Shown: positions 18,373 to 26,878 of the stretch, piece after piece
Numbering within the stretch: the first letter of the stretch is position 1
How the letters are laid out: each line of letters opens with the position of its first letter
Origin: Candidatus Heimdallarchaeota archaeon
Lineage (GTDB): Archaea; Asgardarchaeota; Heimdallarchaeia; Hodarchaeales; Hodarchaeaceae
NCBI GenBank assembly: GCA_019057635.1
Contig: DXJL01000025.1
Coordinates: 1 to 37,801 of the forward strand
Direction of reading: 5' to 3'
Length of the DNA stretch: 37,801 bases
Made by a program: the position numbers and the translations under genes
Notes under the pieces: model-generated
The model's input: the letters and a program-made list of their open reading frames with translations, nothing else
What the model was told of the DNA's origin: nothing
Databases searched by the model: none

Positions 18373-19680
18373 TTAAAGCCCAAGAAATTTATCTAATGTC
18401 GACCTATTTAATAGCGGACTTTTTCGTTGATAATACTTCATCGGAATCGATAATCTTTTTGAAATGAAATGGATAGCCGTTTCTAGTGAGGAAAAGGACT
18501 TTGGTTCATTAGTGAGCGCTTTGCGCATATTTTCACGGACTTGCCATACTCCTAGGGGTATGGCATATCCATCACCCACTTCCCGAAAAGCTAGCACTGC
18601 GGCTTTACGACGCATTTGTATAAGCTTCTCCTGTACTGCTAACCTTGCTGCATAGTAACCTCCTACTGTATTAGACGCATAAGACGTTCGTCCTTTTGGT
18701 CCCTCTATATCGGTCAAAATAGTTGGTTTTTTTCCCTCTAGATTCCAGGCGCTTTTCTGTTTCCACGCTTCGTGGTAATTAAAAAACCAGTCGTGTTTTG
18801 GTATAAATAGAATCCAAAAATCATTATCTAGATAGCTATTGTGATAAACAAGGACAGAAGATACCTGGGAGAAATCATGTATTTGTTCTCTGAGTTGATT
18901 CCCAATAATATCATCAACCGCGGTGATACTCCAACGTGTTGGCACAAAACGTCGGTTTTTTTTCAGCCCAAGTAAACCAGATGAAAACAGTTTAGTGATT
19001 TGAGTTACAGTATGTTTTCCTCTATACAATTGTGATATAGCATCATTAGAATACATATCTGTATCGGATACTATTTTATCAGTGTTATAAGCAATTTTGG
19101 GTGTGGAAGTAATCTGAACTGACGAGATTTGGACATGAGCACCCATAGGCTGATTAAATCGACTAAAACTCATCCCAATTTTCGGACGTTTGTCAAATTT
19201 TATTTCCAAATCTACAGGGATTGAAGATTGTACCTGATCTTGTGTGATTTCAATAATCCGTGTAGGATTAGAGGCACTTTTTACCTCTATCGGGGGGGCT
19301 ATGAATCGTAGAAGTTGAGCACGAAAACCAACAATATCTGCCATTGACATATTTGTTTTCCAATGATCAGGTTCATCTACTATTTCAACCACATCGGATC
19401 CAAGAGTAGCCATGGGACCTACCCTTACTTTAGGATAACCATATCTACCAACAAATATGCTAGGGGGGCTAGGGCCATAATAATCATTTTTTAATTTAGG
19501 GATAGCCTTTCTCAAAGGAATAAGGGCCTGTGATCGTAAAACAATGGGGCAGAATGTCAGACCACATAACATCTTCCCTCCTTTACATCGTAAACATTCC
19601 TCTTGAGTTGCAGGGACAGATACCATAATATGTCGCCTGTTAATCCATAAGAATTCTTTTGACCTTGTGATTTTAATCAT
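18373..19680 (-). CDS. nreA: DNA repair protein NreA
   Basis: This is a 435-residue protein. An N-terminal zinc-finger motif uses C29, C32, C39 and C44 (CLRCKGGKMLCGLTFCP), followed by the conserved SPPSIFVGRYGYPKVRVGP block characteristic of archaeal Nre proteins. Other family-like segments include RFVPTRWSITAVDD and GGYYAAR. The extreme C-terminus (STLDKFLGL) resembles the PCNA-interacting peptide with which NreA contacts PCNA. Known work in haloarchaea links NreA to repair of alkylation/mitomycin damage with UvrABC. It lies eight bases after the EndoQ gene. The start is ATG at 19680; an ATG at 19626 with an AGGCGA-like site would leave the zinc finger intact and is a real alternative. Confidence 0.85.
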   Translation of the reverse strand: MIKITRSKEFLWINRRHIMVSVPATQEECLRCKGGKMLCGLTFCPIVLRSQALIPLRKAIPKLKNDYYGPSPPSIFVGRYGYPKVRVGPMATLGSDVVEIVDEPDHWKTNMSMADIVGFRAQLLRFIAPPIEVKSASNPTRIIEITQDQVQSSIPVDLEIKFDKRPKIGMSFSRFNQPMGAHVQISSVQITSTPKIAYNTDKIVSDTDMYSNDAISQLYRGKHTVTQITKLFSSGLLGLKKNRRFVPTRWSITAVDDIIGNQLREQIHDFSQVSSVLVYHNSYLDNDFWILFIPKHDWFFNYHEAWKQKSAWNLEGKKPTILTDIEGPKGRTSYASNTVGGYYAARLAVQEKLIQMRRKAAVLAFREVGDGYAIPLGVWQVRENMRKALTNEPKSFSSLETAIHFISKRLSIPMKYYQRKSPLLNRSTLDKFLGL

Positions 19681-19688
19681 TATATTTA

Positions 19689-21068
19689 CTAAAACAATAC
19701 TTGTTGAAGAGGAGTTGATGACTTAATAACTTTAATGTCTTGAAAATTACCTCGTTCTCCTAATTTCAAGGCCCCGTATTTTCCGTCATACCCGTATGGA
19801 TAGAAGGTAAAATTTCCTTTCTTTACGTGTTTGAGGGCATTTAAAATCGTCTCATCAATTTGGCCCGACAATTTTGCTTCCATTTCATCTAAAGTCATTT
19901 TCCATAATATGCTTTCTGGACCAATGATTGAATTAATGTGTTGATAATCCCTGATTAACGATTTTGCTGTTTTGGTTTTTACGTTTCTTGCCTTGGAGAG
20001 AATATCTATTAGTGGTACCATACGAATAAACTTTTGTTTAGGATTGATATCATTAAGATTTCTTTGACCACCTTGTGCTTTACTGATTTCCATGCACCTT
20101 TGAAAAACACCAATTGTGAGTGATTTATGACAGATAGGACAAATATCATTTTTGGGAACATATTGAGGTGAGAAATAACAATATTGAGAGTCATCATGAA
20201 GTCCGGGCTTCTTTCTTCCACTTCGATGGCCTGTTAAAAAGAATCTCCCTTCTTCTGGAGGAAATTCAACGGTATAATCTACTTTATTATTCCGTAAACA
20301 TTTAATTATTTGTGAATAAGTTATTTTTGAAACGTTTAGTACAGTAAATTCTCGTCCCATACGATGTAAAGCGCTTGAATGAGCATCAGAATTTGATATG
20401 AGTGTTTTATTGTCAAGTTCTGGAATTAGTCCTAAAAATTGAGGATCAGCAGACAGTCCAGTTTCCACTATCTTTATTCGACTAGAAGCAGTACCAAAAA
20501 AATCAGAAAGGCGTGTCAATTTTATATTTGAGCCAAAAACACCTTGTGGGGTCATTATATGGGCTGGAATAAATTCAATTAACGGGTCAATTTCGAGAAT
20601 CTGAAAAATCCTGTGAGAGACCTGAACTTTTGATTCGCACTTAACATAAGGTCTGGCCATTTTTTCGTGTTTAACACCCCACCTGTTTAATAAATCCCTG
20701 AATGAGTCAACAGTAGTAAAATTTGGGAATAAAAACACAATATGAACTATTTTTGAATGTTTTTGAACAGGTAGAGTGAATATTATTTCAGTTTGAAGAA
20801 TGAAACGTGTATTAAAATTCCCTTCAAGATAAAAAATCCCAGGTGAATCTTCGATAACAACTTCTTTTAGAATCTCGGTCCAAATGGTGAATTGACAATC
20901 TCCTGTTCCTATTAAATCGATTCCTTTCAAAGGCATGGTTTCATTAGTTTTAATTAAATGATTAACAGCCTTTTTCTTATTTTCTGAATACTTTTCGGGA
21001 GTTAATTTTAACGCTTGAGTTCCACCTGCAAATACAGAATGAGCATGCAAGTCGGCTGTAAGTTCCAT
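19689..21068 (-). CDS. Endonuclease Q family protein (PHP domain)
   Basis: This is a 459-residue protein with an ATG start. The N-terminal PHP domain begins with DLHAHSVFAGG (6-16), then GIDLIGTGD (49-57) and later SNSDAHSS, which provide the clustered metal ligands of PHP hydrolases. Downstream, a cysteine-containing finger (YCYFSPQYVP, then CPICHKSL) and a helical C-terminus match archaeal endonuclease Q. That enzyme nicks DNA 5' to deaminated bases (uracil, hypoxanthine) and abasic sites. Its two-base gap from the upstream longin/roadblock-like gene and eight-base gap to nreA imply one transcript and a joint role in DNA repair. The assignment is from motifs and length; biochemical specificity is inferred. 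Confidence 0.82.
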   Translation of the reverse strand: MELTADLHAHSVFAGGTQALKLTPEKYSENKKKAVNHLIKTNETMPLKGIDLIGTGDCQFTIWTEILKEVVIEDSPGIFYLEGNFNTRFILQTEIIFTLPVQKHSKIVHIVFLFPNFTTVDSFRDLLNRWGVKHEKMARPYVKCESKVQVSHRIFQILEIDPLIEFIPAHIMTPQGVFGSNIKLTRLSDFFGTASSRIKIVETGLSADPQFLGLIPELDNKTLISNSDAHSSALHRMGREFTVLNVSKITYSQIIKCLRNNKVDYTVEFPPEEGRFFLTGHRSGRKKPGLHDDSQYCYFSPQYVPKNDICPICHKSLTIGVFQRCMEISKAQGGQRNLNDINPKQKFIRMVPLIDILSKARNVKTKTAKSLIRDYQHINSIIGPESILWKMTLDEMEAKLSGQIDETILNALKHVKKGNFTFYPYGYDGKYGALKLGERGNFQDIKVIKSSTPLQQVLF

Positions 21069-21070
21069 GA

Positions 21071-22387
21071 CTATTCACTCACAGGTTTCAACCGTAATTC
21101 ATTATTTGGTGGGCCAGATTCTATTTTGTGTTCCAATATTTGATCCCCAACAAGCTTCAATAACCCAACACCACGGATTGAGTCACCTACCATAAATAAT
21201 GCTGTTTCATTTGAACTACTTACCGCCCATTTTAATACAATCGAATTGAATCCATGTTGAGAAAGTACTAGTTCGATAAGAGAGGTACGAAACAAGCGTT
21301 CACATATCTCATGTATAACCGAAAATATCGTACAGACAAAGGCGTGTTTTTTGCCTGCATTGATGTCACTCAGTCGTAACGATTCAATCTTCGACAAATC
21401 ACAGGCACACCTCAATAATGAAGCATTTGATATAATTGGCGAAAAATTTCTTAAAATATCATAGCTTAGGTTGAGGAACAGATTGTTCTCGATATCACCT
21501 GATTTATCCTCATAATGAGTGACAAATGTTGACATGTGTAAGGTCGTTCTGGGGGAACCTTGAATATCTAGATCCCACAATATTTCACGAAAGCTTCGAA
21601 ACAAACTTCCAAGCCGTCCTTTTCCTGAACTGAACGCTAAAATAAAATTGTTTTCAATGGCAATCAAGTAAAATTGTTGCTTACTTTGGGTTTTCCCATG
21701 AATTTCGATAGGAAGTGCATCAAAGAATGTTCCATACTTTTTAAGTTCCTCACCATAATTCTTCAAAAGATATGGTATTTTGTCCACGAGAGAGATTATT
21801 TCTGGTGTGAGAACTATGTTATGTATGGCTCTAATCGTTCCATCTGAAACAATAACTGTTTCTTTGTCTGTACAAATGGCACTAATTCTATCCTGAACAA
21901 TGTTGTCAATTCTCGTAAGTAGTATTTTCTTTATGTTTGTAAATACATCATTTAAGTTGAATTTGCTTTCATTTTCTTCAGTATTAATCTGAATATCATG
22001 AATTGCATTTTGGAGAATATTTGTAAACGCATAAGAGTGCTGTAACAACTTATCCTGATGTGACCGAGGAATAAATAACATGAAGCTCTCAATTCTATTT
22101 TTTCCACGAACTGAGGGATCATCAATTGAAAATGAATGTATAAGTACTCTACCCTGTATTCCAGTTACATTAATAGGAATAATGGCCGTATCAGGTTCTC
22201 CTGTAGGTTCTCCTACTCCAACGGCCATTGTGAAGAGAGTTGTGGTTACTCCTTGAAGGATTATCTTGGGGATCTCAATATTATCAGCCTTGAATGATTT
22301 GAGTAATGGACCATGTTCCTCATCGAAGATAATATGTGCAAGAAAGAATTGTACATTGGAAGCTGTTGATTCTTGCAGATCCTTCAT
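21071..22387 (-). CDS. Multi-domain longin/roadblock-like protein, unknown
   Basis: This is a 438-residue protein with an ATG start. The N-terminal ~130 residues (FFLAHIIFDEEHGPLLKSF, then strands and a LLQHSYAFTNILQNAIHDI helix) resemble a longin-type domain. A middle segment (FYLIAIENNFILAFSSGKG, then SLFRSFREIL) and a C-terminal segment (FVCTIFSVIHEICERLF, IVLKWAVSSSNETALFMVGDS) repeat the strand-helix-strand rhythm of roadblock domains. It may therefore be a three-module platform for small GTPases, comparable in layout to Mon1/Ccz1-type proteins. That comparison is structural intuition, not a sequence match. It lies in the roadblock-zinc ribbon-EndoQ-NreA run, two bases before EndoQ. Family unknown. 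Confidence 0.55.
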   Translation of the reverse strand: MKDLQESTASNVQFFLAHIIFDEEHGPLLKSFKADNIEIPKIILQGVTTTLFTMAVGVGEPTGEPDTAIIPINVTGIQGRVLIHSFSIDDPSVRGKNRIESFMLFIPRSHQDKLLQHSYAFTNILQNAIHDIQINTEENESKFNLNDVFTNIKKILLTRIDNIVQDRISAICTDKETVIVSDGTIRAIHNIVLTPEIISLVDKIPYLLKNYGEELKKYGTFFDALPIEIHGKTQSKQQFYLIAIENNFILAFSSGKGRLGSLFRSFREILWDLDIQGSPRTTLHMSTFVTHYEDKSGDIENNLFLNLSYDILRNFSPIISNASLLRCACDLSKIESLRLSDINAGKKHAFVCTIFSVIHEICERLFRTSLIELVLSQHGFNSIVLKWAVSSSNETALFMVGDSIRGVGLLKLVGDQILEHKIESGPPNNELRLKPVSE

Positions 22388-22437
22388 GATTTTTTAACTC
22401 ACATTATCAGACTAAAGAATTTTTAATCTACACAGTT

Positions 22438-22743
22438 TTAACTATCTTTCTGGCTTATTTTCTCTATGATGTCAGCCCATTCCTCTTCTTTTTTAGATTT
22501 CTTAGGTTTTTTTAAAATATCTTTTACACCAAGAATATCTAATGCCCATTGTCGATCATTTTCTCTCTTTCGTTTTTTCTTTTTTTGACGATATTCGGCA
22601 GCGTCTATCCATGTCTTCAATGCTGCTTCTTGTATTCCACATTCAGTGCATACATATATTTTTTCTTCTGGATTCCAGTATAAAGTTCCTTTAGTACAAT
22701 TTCGACAAGGAATGCGTGAATCACGTACAGTAGGTCTGGACAA
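22438..22743 (-). CDS. Zinc-ribbon protein with basic tail
   Basis: This is a 101-residue protein. Two CxxC knuckles (CRNC and CTEC, 16 residues between them) form a zinc ribbon of the type found in transcription and RNA-processing factors. The C-terminal half is a highly basic helix (KKKKRKRENDRQ, then KKPKKSKKEEE), suggesting nucleic-acid or ribosome contact. The start is a TTG at 22743 with GAGGA about ten bases upstream; no ATG precedes the first knuckle. It begins six bases after the end of the roadblock gene, implying co-transcription. Function unknown. Confidence 0.65.
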   Translation of the reverse strand: MSRPTVRDSRIPCRNCTKGTLYWNPEEKIYVCTECGIQEAALKTWIDAAEYRQKKKKRKRENDRQWALDILGVKDILKKPKKSKKEEEWADIIEKISQKDS

Positions 22744-22749
22744 TGATCG

Positions 22750-23241
22750 TCAATCCTCTATTGATAGAACTTCATCAATCTCTCCCTTTGAAATTGTATA
22801 GCCCGAGATTTCAGTTTTTAATAACTTCAATTTAGGCGTTTGACTTAAGATCTGATATATCATATCTACTCCAGGCCCCAATATTAATTTCAATAACTCA
22901 AGATCTACATAGGGGTCTGTTAAGACCCCTATAAAGGCAATATCCCCTACTGCACTTAGGACTAGTTTATTGTCTTTACTTTCTGAAGTGAATGAAATCC
23001 AAGGGGAGCTACCAATCTCATGACCAATATCAACCATATTTGATTGTATTCCAGCCACTAATGAACATAAAATTATACTACTTTCTTTTCCTAAAGTTCC
23101 TGCTAAATTAACTTCTTCGATTAGTAGCCCATCACTATCTACACAAAACCCAGAGTATATTCCATCAATTGAGTTTACTATATCAGTTAACACACCTTTG
23201 ATGGTTTTGGTGTGTTTTATATCGCCATTCGTTAAAGACAC
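22750..23241 (-). CDS. Roadblock/LC7 domain protein
   Basis: This 163-residue protein starts at a GTG with AAGGCGA seven bases upstream. The order is helix (GVLTDIVNSI), strand with CVDSDGLLIEEV, a long helix (IILCSLVAGIQSNMVDIGHEI), then strands (SWISF-type and NKLVLSAVGDIAFIGVLT), which is the roadblock/LC7 fold also seen in MglB. A longer C-terminal helix and tail extend beyond the usual domain. Roadblock proteins bind and regulate Ras-like GTPases. It is the first gene of the operon leading to EndoQ and NreA, and it is divergent from the 7S RNA gene. Confidence 0.75.
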   Translation of the reverse strand: MSLTNGDIKHTKTIKGVLTDIVNSIDGIYSGFCVDSDGLLIEEVNLAGTLGKESSIILCSLVAGIQSNMVDIGHEIGSSPWISFTSESKDNKLVLSAVGDIAFIGVLTDPYVDLELLKLILGPGVDMIYQILSQTPKLKLLKTEISGYTISKGEIDEVLSIED

Positions 23242-23333
23242 AAGTAATTCGCCTTGTTCAATTGTGTGACTTATTAAACTGATCTTTCTTTAATATTTCT
23301 AGTTATGCACTAAATATGTAGAATGTAAAGAGA

Positions 23334-23342
23334 TTTAAAATA
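23334..23342 (+). promoter_or_regulatory. TATA-like box for the 7S RNA
   Basis: TTTAAAATA lies about 27 bases before the first base of the terminal stem at 23361, the expected distance for an archaeal TATA box driving an untranslated RNA. Confidence 0.45.
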
Positions 23343-23360
23343 ATCCACTTGTAAACCATA

Positions 23361-23670
23361 AATGGAGTGGTAGGCGGCTGATCTAGCGGCTCAGCTGAAT
23401 CGTAACGCTATATGACGAGCTAACTCCAAATCGAGGAGCTGAAACTTAGTGAGGTTTCTCAGTTATTGTAATGAGAGATCCTCCTTCATGGTGGCTTCTA
23501 GTGGAGATTCTTCTGGAGAGAAGAATAAGAAAACAAGGTCAAAACGGGATAGGCTTGGGAAAGAGCATCTCTAAGACCGAGAAGTTACGCTTGAAGGGCC
23601 GGGGTCTTGAACACGATTGAGTTCGGCCGAGCGAAAGTGGATGTTTCGAAGTTTGGTCCACTCCACTACT
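23361..23670 (+). ncRNA. Probable SRP 7S RNA
   Basis: This is a ~310-base non-coding stretch whose ends pair: TGGAGTGG (23363-23370) with CCACTCCA (23658-23665), like helix 1 of archaeal SRP RNA. Near the 5' end, GCTGA and TCAGC form a short hairpin followed by a CGTAAC turn, as in the Alu domain (helices 3/4, UGUAAC-type turn). An S-domain helix 8 is recognisable: AGG, then a CTT-GGGA-AAG tetraloop stem, then AGCA (about 23553-23571), which matches the symmetric/asymmetric loop bases bound by SRP54. No protein frame crosses the region. RNase P RNA was considered, but its conserved cores are not seen. The sequence is clearly divergent; boundaries are approximate. Confidence 0.75.
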
Positions 23671-24053
23671 TTCTGTTAACGAAGTCCTTAATCTAAATTA
23701 CTATATCAATCAAAAACAAAATCGATCATCTCACTTTTTGCTATTAACTATAGCTTTGAAATGAACTAGTTAATCATAGCACATCCTGATAGTGAATTTA
23801 ATAAATTTATGGATCGACCACTGTCAATACAATAGTTAGAAATTATTCAAGATTTATCTATGATTGAGGATTATCTAGTTTCATCAATTAATTGATCTAC
23901 ATCAAATTTCATAGGAGAAAAATATTTCTATTTTTCGGAGAAAGGTTTTTAAACATCAACGACAACAATATCAACAGAAACAAAAACAACAACAAAGCAA
24001 TTATAACCCCTAAAAACGAAAAAAAACCAAGAAAAAGAGTGAAATAAACCTTG
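23671..24053. other. Non-coding gap with a promoter-like site and A/C-rich leader
   Basis: These 383 bases separate the 7S RNA from the winged-helix gene at 24054. The first ~270 bases are AT-rich without a visible gene or repeat. A TATA-like TTTTTAAAC lies at 23946-23954. After it the plus strand becomes almost free of G and T (repeated CAACAA/ACAAAAACAAC units, about 23955-24000), then A-rich. If transcription starts near 23975, the gene at 24054 has an unstructured A/C-rich leader of about 80 bases. Confidence 0.4.
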
Positions 24054-24323
24054 ATGCAAGTTCAAGAAATAAATGAAGGAGTAAACACTGAAATTTTACC
24101 GATTAATGCTTATTCGGTTCCAACCAGTGCAAAAATGATCTTTGAAATCCTAAACCGAGATGGACCCCTTACATCTGGGGATATTGAAAAAAAATGTAGT
24201 TATTCTGACCGAACGGTCAGGAATGCGCTTAAAAAACTGATAAATATCGGTCTCGTTCGCAAAGTAGCTAACTTTACAGACATGAGAACATCTCTTTTTC
24301 ATGTTCAGGGAAGCGCTAATTAA
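24054..24323 (+). CDS. Small winged-helix transcriptional regulator
   Basis: The protein has 89 residues from the ATG at 24054; a TTG one codon earlier is also in frame. After a ~20-residue leader, a classical winged helix follows: AKMIFEILNRDGPLTSGDIEKK, then the recognition-helix motif YSDRTVRNALKKLINIGLV, then a wing (RKVANFTDMRTSLFHV). This resembles single-domain archaeal MarR/ArsR/TrmB-like regulators with no ligand domain. It is preceded by an unusually long A/C-rich leader and converges on maf. The regulated genes are not evident. Confidence 0.8.
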   Translation: MQVQEINEGVNTEILPINAYSVPTSAKMIFEILNRDGPLTSGDIEKKCSYSDRTVRNALKKLINIGLVRKVANFTDMRTSLFHVQGSAN

Positions 24324-24331
24324 TACTTTCT

Positions 24332-24955
24332 TCAACCTTTTTTTTCCACAGTTTTAAGAAAAACATCACCAAAGTGATTTAGAAGTGTTTGCCAGACCCA
24401 ATGTACGGGCAAACCTACAACATTATAATAATCTCCTCTTATTTCCGTTATTAACAAACTACCAAGTCCTTGAATTGCATACGCCCCAGCTTTCCCAATC
24501 CACTCGTTATGATTTAAATAAAACTCAATTTCATTACTAGAGAGATGACGAAATTCAACTTCAGTAGAAATTACCTGTTTATATATTTCTTGTAAGGGAT
24601 AAACAACAATGGTACAACCAGTAAGTACTTGATGACAATTGCCTGATAGGGATTTAAGCATCTGTTTAGCATGCCTCCTATCCTTAGGCTTACCAATTAT
24701 CTGTTTCAATGGATCGATCACGATTGTATCGCAACCGAGAACAATATACCTTCTATACTCGGATTTAATTCTCGAACCGACAGTTTTAGCTTTTTTGATT
24801 GAAAGCTCTGTCACATAAGATTCTGGAGTTTTTACAGATACCATTTCATCGATTTGACTTGGAATGATTAGATATTCTAAGTTAATTTGAGAGAGGACAC
24901 GAGCTCGTGCAGGTGAATTACTTGCAAGGATAAATTGGGGGAATGATTCAGTCAT
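24332..24955 (-). CDS. maf: Maf-like nucleoside triphosphate pyrophosphatase
   Basis: The protein has 207 residues from the ATG at 24955; a TTG three codons upstream is less likely. Maf/HAM1-like signatures are present: ILASNSPARARVL at the N-terminus (phosphate-binding SNSPxR), the acidic GCDTIV motif, IIGKPKDRRHA, and IGKAGAYAIQGLGS near the C-terminus. Maf proteins hydrolyse non-canonical or methylated NTPs, mainly dTTP/UTP-type substrates, as a house-cleaning function. The length is typical. The 3' end lies 8 bases from the convergent regulator gene, and that gene's T-run lies within the maf 3' coding end. Confidence 0.9.
   Translation of the reverse strand: MTESFPQFILASNSPARARVLSQINLEYLIIPSQIDEMVSVKTPESYVTELSIKKAKTVGSRIKSEYRRYIVLGCDTIVIDPLKQIIGKPKDRRHAKQMLKSLSGNCHQVLTGCTIVVYPLQEIYKQVISTEVEFRHLSSNEIEFYLNHNEWIGKAGAYAIQGLGSLLITEIRGDYYNVVGLPVHWVWQTLLNHFGDVFLKTVEKKG
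24338..24345 (+). terminator. T-run terminator for the winged-helix gene
   Basis: Eight Ts lie on the plus strand 15 bases after the stop of the winged-helix gene, inside the 3' coding end of the convergent maf gene, where they read as lysine codons on the other strand. Confidence 0.4.
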
Positions 24956-25117
24956 AGAAATCAATTAGCTATGAATAGTAAAAAACTCATAAGTAAATCC
25001 TCCAAATTTGTATGCAATTCTTTTTATAATCCCTTTGTTAGATTTTTCTTGTCATTCACAAAACGAACATAAATTTTTTAATTAATTCTATTATTACTTG
25101 CATAGGAAAGATATTTC

Positions 25118-26506
25118 ATGCCTCACGCAAATGACACACTTCCACCACCTCCTTTTAAGATTAAAATGATTGAACCGATTCAATTGACTACTGTGGCAGA
25201 GCGAAAAGAATATTTGAAAGTCGCAGGATATAATATTTTCAATATTCCGGCCGAAAAAGTCTATATCGATTTATTAACTGATTCAGGAACCTCTGCGATG
25301 TCTGATTATCAATGGTCAGGATTAATGCTAGGGGATGAATCATATGCTCAATGCAGAAATTTTTTCAATCTAGAAACCGTAGTAAAAGATATTACTGGCT
25401 TTAAATTTGTCATTCCAACCCATCAGGGACGAAGTGCTGAAAATCTGGTATGTTACGCCCTTAATTTAGATAAAACAAAATCGGCAGTATCAAATCAATT
25501 TTTTGACACGACAAGAGCAAATATTGAATCTGTAGGAGCAAAAGCTCATGATTTGGTTATTCCAGAGGCATATAATACATTAATACATCATGATTTTAAA
25601 GGAAATATGGATACAGAAGCTTTAGAAAAACTTCTTACTCAAAAATCCAATATAGTAGTGATTATTGTTACTGTAACAAATAACACAGGAGGAGGACAAC
25701 CCGTTTCCTTAAAAAACATAGTAACCGTTTCAAAAATAGCTAAAAAATATGATATCCCTTTCTTCTTAGACGCAGCACGTTTTGCCGAGAATGCCTACTT
25801 TATCAAATTACGGGAAAAGGAGTATTCAGATCTTACTCCAAAGGAAATTGCGCAGAAAATGTTTTCTTACACAGATGGTTGTATGATGAGCGCAAAAAAA
25901 GATGGTCTTGTAAACATTGGAGGCTTCATTGCTCTCAACAACGAAAAGACCTACACTCGTATAAAAGAGAGAATGGTTATTACCGAAGGATTTCCAACAT
26001 ATGGAGGCCTTGCTGGAAGAGATCTCGAGGCATTAGCCAGAGGGTTAACTGAAGTACTTTCTGAAGATTATTTGAAATATCGATATCAACAACTACAATA
26101 TTTAGGAAACAAGTTAGAAAAAGCAAATATTCCTATTTTGTTACCAGTCGGAGGACATTCTATCAATCTTGATGCCTTAAGATTTTTACCTCACATTCCT
26201 CAATCACTTTTTCCAGGTTGGGCTCTCACAATTGCCCTATATGAGAATTACGGGATAAGGTCTGTAGAACTAGGGTCCGTGATGTTTGCCTATCAAAAAG
26301 AGGATAATACTTGGGTATATCCGGAATTAGAATTAGTTAGATTAGCTATACCACGAAGAGTGTATTCAAGAGAACACCTCGATTATGTGTGTCATTCAAT
26401 TATTGAGCTTTACAAATTAAAAGAGCAAATTAAGGGTCTGAAAATGACTCACGATCCGGGTCTCTTACGTCACTTCAACGCAATCTTTGAACCAATTGCC
26501 AAGTAA
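25118..26506 (+). CDS. tnaA: Tryptophanase (beta-eliminating PLP lyase)
   Basis: This is a 462-residue protein with an ATG start, AGGAAAG upstream and a TATA-like box at 25075-25084. It is a full-length member of the tryptophanase/tyrosine phenol-lyase family: PTHQGRSAEN (100-109), NNTGGGQPVS (188-197), FLDAARFAENA, and MSAKKDGLVNIGG with the PLP-binding lysine at 261. Two positions separate the subfamilies. The residue matching the substrate-binding Arg of tyrosine phenol-lyase is Leu385, and the C-terminal LRHF carries His452, as in tryptophanase (Phe in TPL). So tryptophan to indole, pyruvate and ammonia is the best call. No leader peptide or transporter gene is adjacent. Catabolic use of amino acids is inferred. 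Confidence 0.85.
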   Translation: MPHANDTLPPPPFKIKMIEPIQLTTVAERKEYLKVAGYNIFNIPAEKVYIDLLTDSGTSAMSDYQWSGLMLGDESYAQCRNFFNLETVVKDITGFKFVIPTHQGRSAENLVCYALNLDKTKSAVSNQFFDTTRANIESVGAKAHDLVIPEAYNTLIHHDFKGNMDTEALEKLLTQKSNIVVIIVTVTNNTGGGQPVSLKNIVTVSKIAKKYDIPFFLDAARFAENAYFIKLREKEYSDLTPKEIAQKMFSYTDGCMMSAKKDGLVNIGGFIALNNEKTYTRIKERMVITEGFPTYGGLAGRDLEALARGLTEVLSEDYLKYRYQQLQYLGNKLEKANIPILLPVGGHSINLDALRFLPHIPQSLFPGWALTIALYENYGIRSVELGSVMFAYQKEDNTWVYPELELVRLAIPRRVYSREHLDYVCHSIIELYKLKEQIKGLKMTHDPGLLRHFNAIFEPIAK

Positions 26507-26606
26507 AGGTCATTAAGGACGCTAAAGGAGGAGAAGGTATCTCCGAATTATAACCTAAGCGATCTTAATTATTCCTTCCCGAAATGTTGTATAAAATCCC
26601 TTTTAT

Positions 26607-26819
26607 TTACGCAATCAGTCTACGTGAAATGTAGTCAGTTAGTTTCTTATCTCGAGGAATACGGGTTACGAATGCATCCATACCGCACTCGTTACATTTG
26701 AGACGTAAGGTACTATGATTGACAATAGTATTAATACTATTTGTGTGGCACCAGGGACAAACCAATTCCATCTCGGCTTGATGGTGTAAATCTACATTTT
26801 CTTGAATTTCAATTGTCAT
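26607..26819 (-). CDS. Small zinc-ribbon protein
   Basis: This 70-residue protein has an ATG start and a strong GGAGGT seven bases upstream, so it is a real gene despite its size. Two knuckles, CPWC and CNEC, are 17 residues apart and form a zinc ribbon. The C-terminus is basic (RDKKLTDYISRRLIA). Proteins of this type may be adaptors in transcription or ribosome function; no specific family is recognised. It stands alone, with a structured intergenic region upstream. Confidence 0.7.
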   Translation of the reverse strand: MTIEIQENVDLHHQAEMELVCPWCHTNSINTIVNHSTLRLKCNECGMDAFVTRIPRDKKLTDYISRRLIA

Positions 26820-26878
26820 ACTTTTACCTCCATTTAGTGTTTGAGGGGAAAACTTCCAAAGCTGGACTTGTTTTCCGA

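Noticed and set aside
23361-23670. RNase P RNA at this locus
   Set aside because: The length and paired ends would fit, but none of the conserved RNase P core blocks are visible, whereas an SRP54-binding-like helix 8 is.
25118-26506. Tyrosine phenol-lyase
   Set aside because: The diagnostic arginine is leucine, and the C-terminal phenylalanine typical of TPL is histidine as in tryptophanase.
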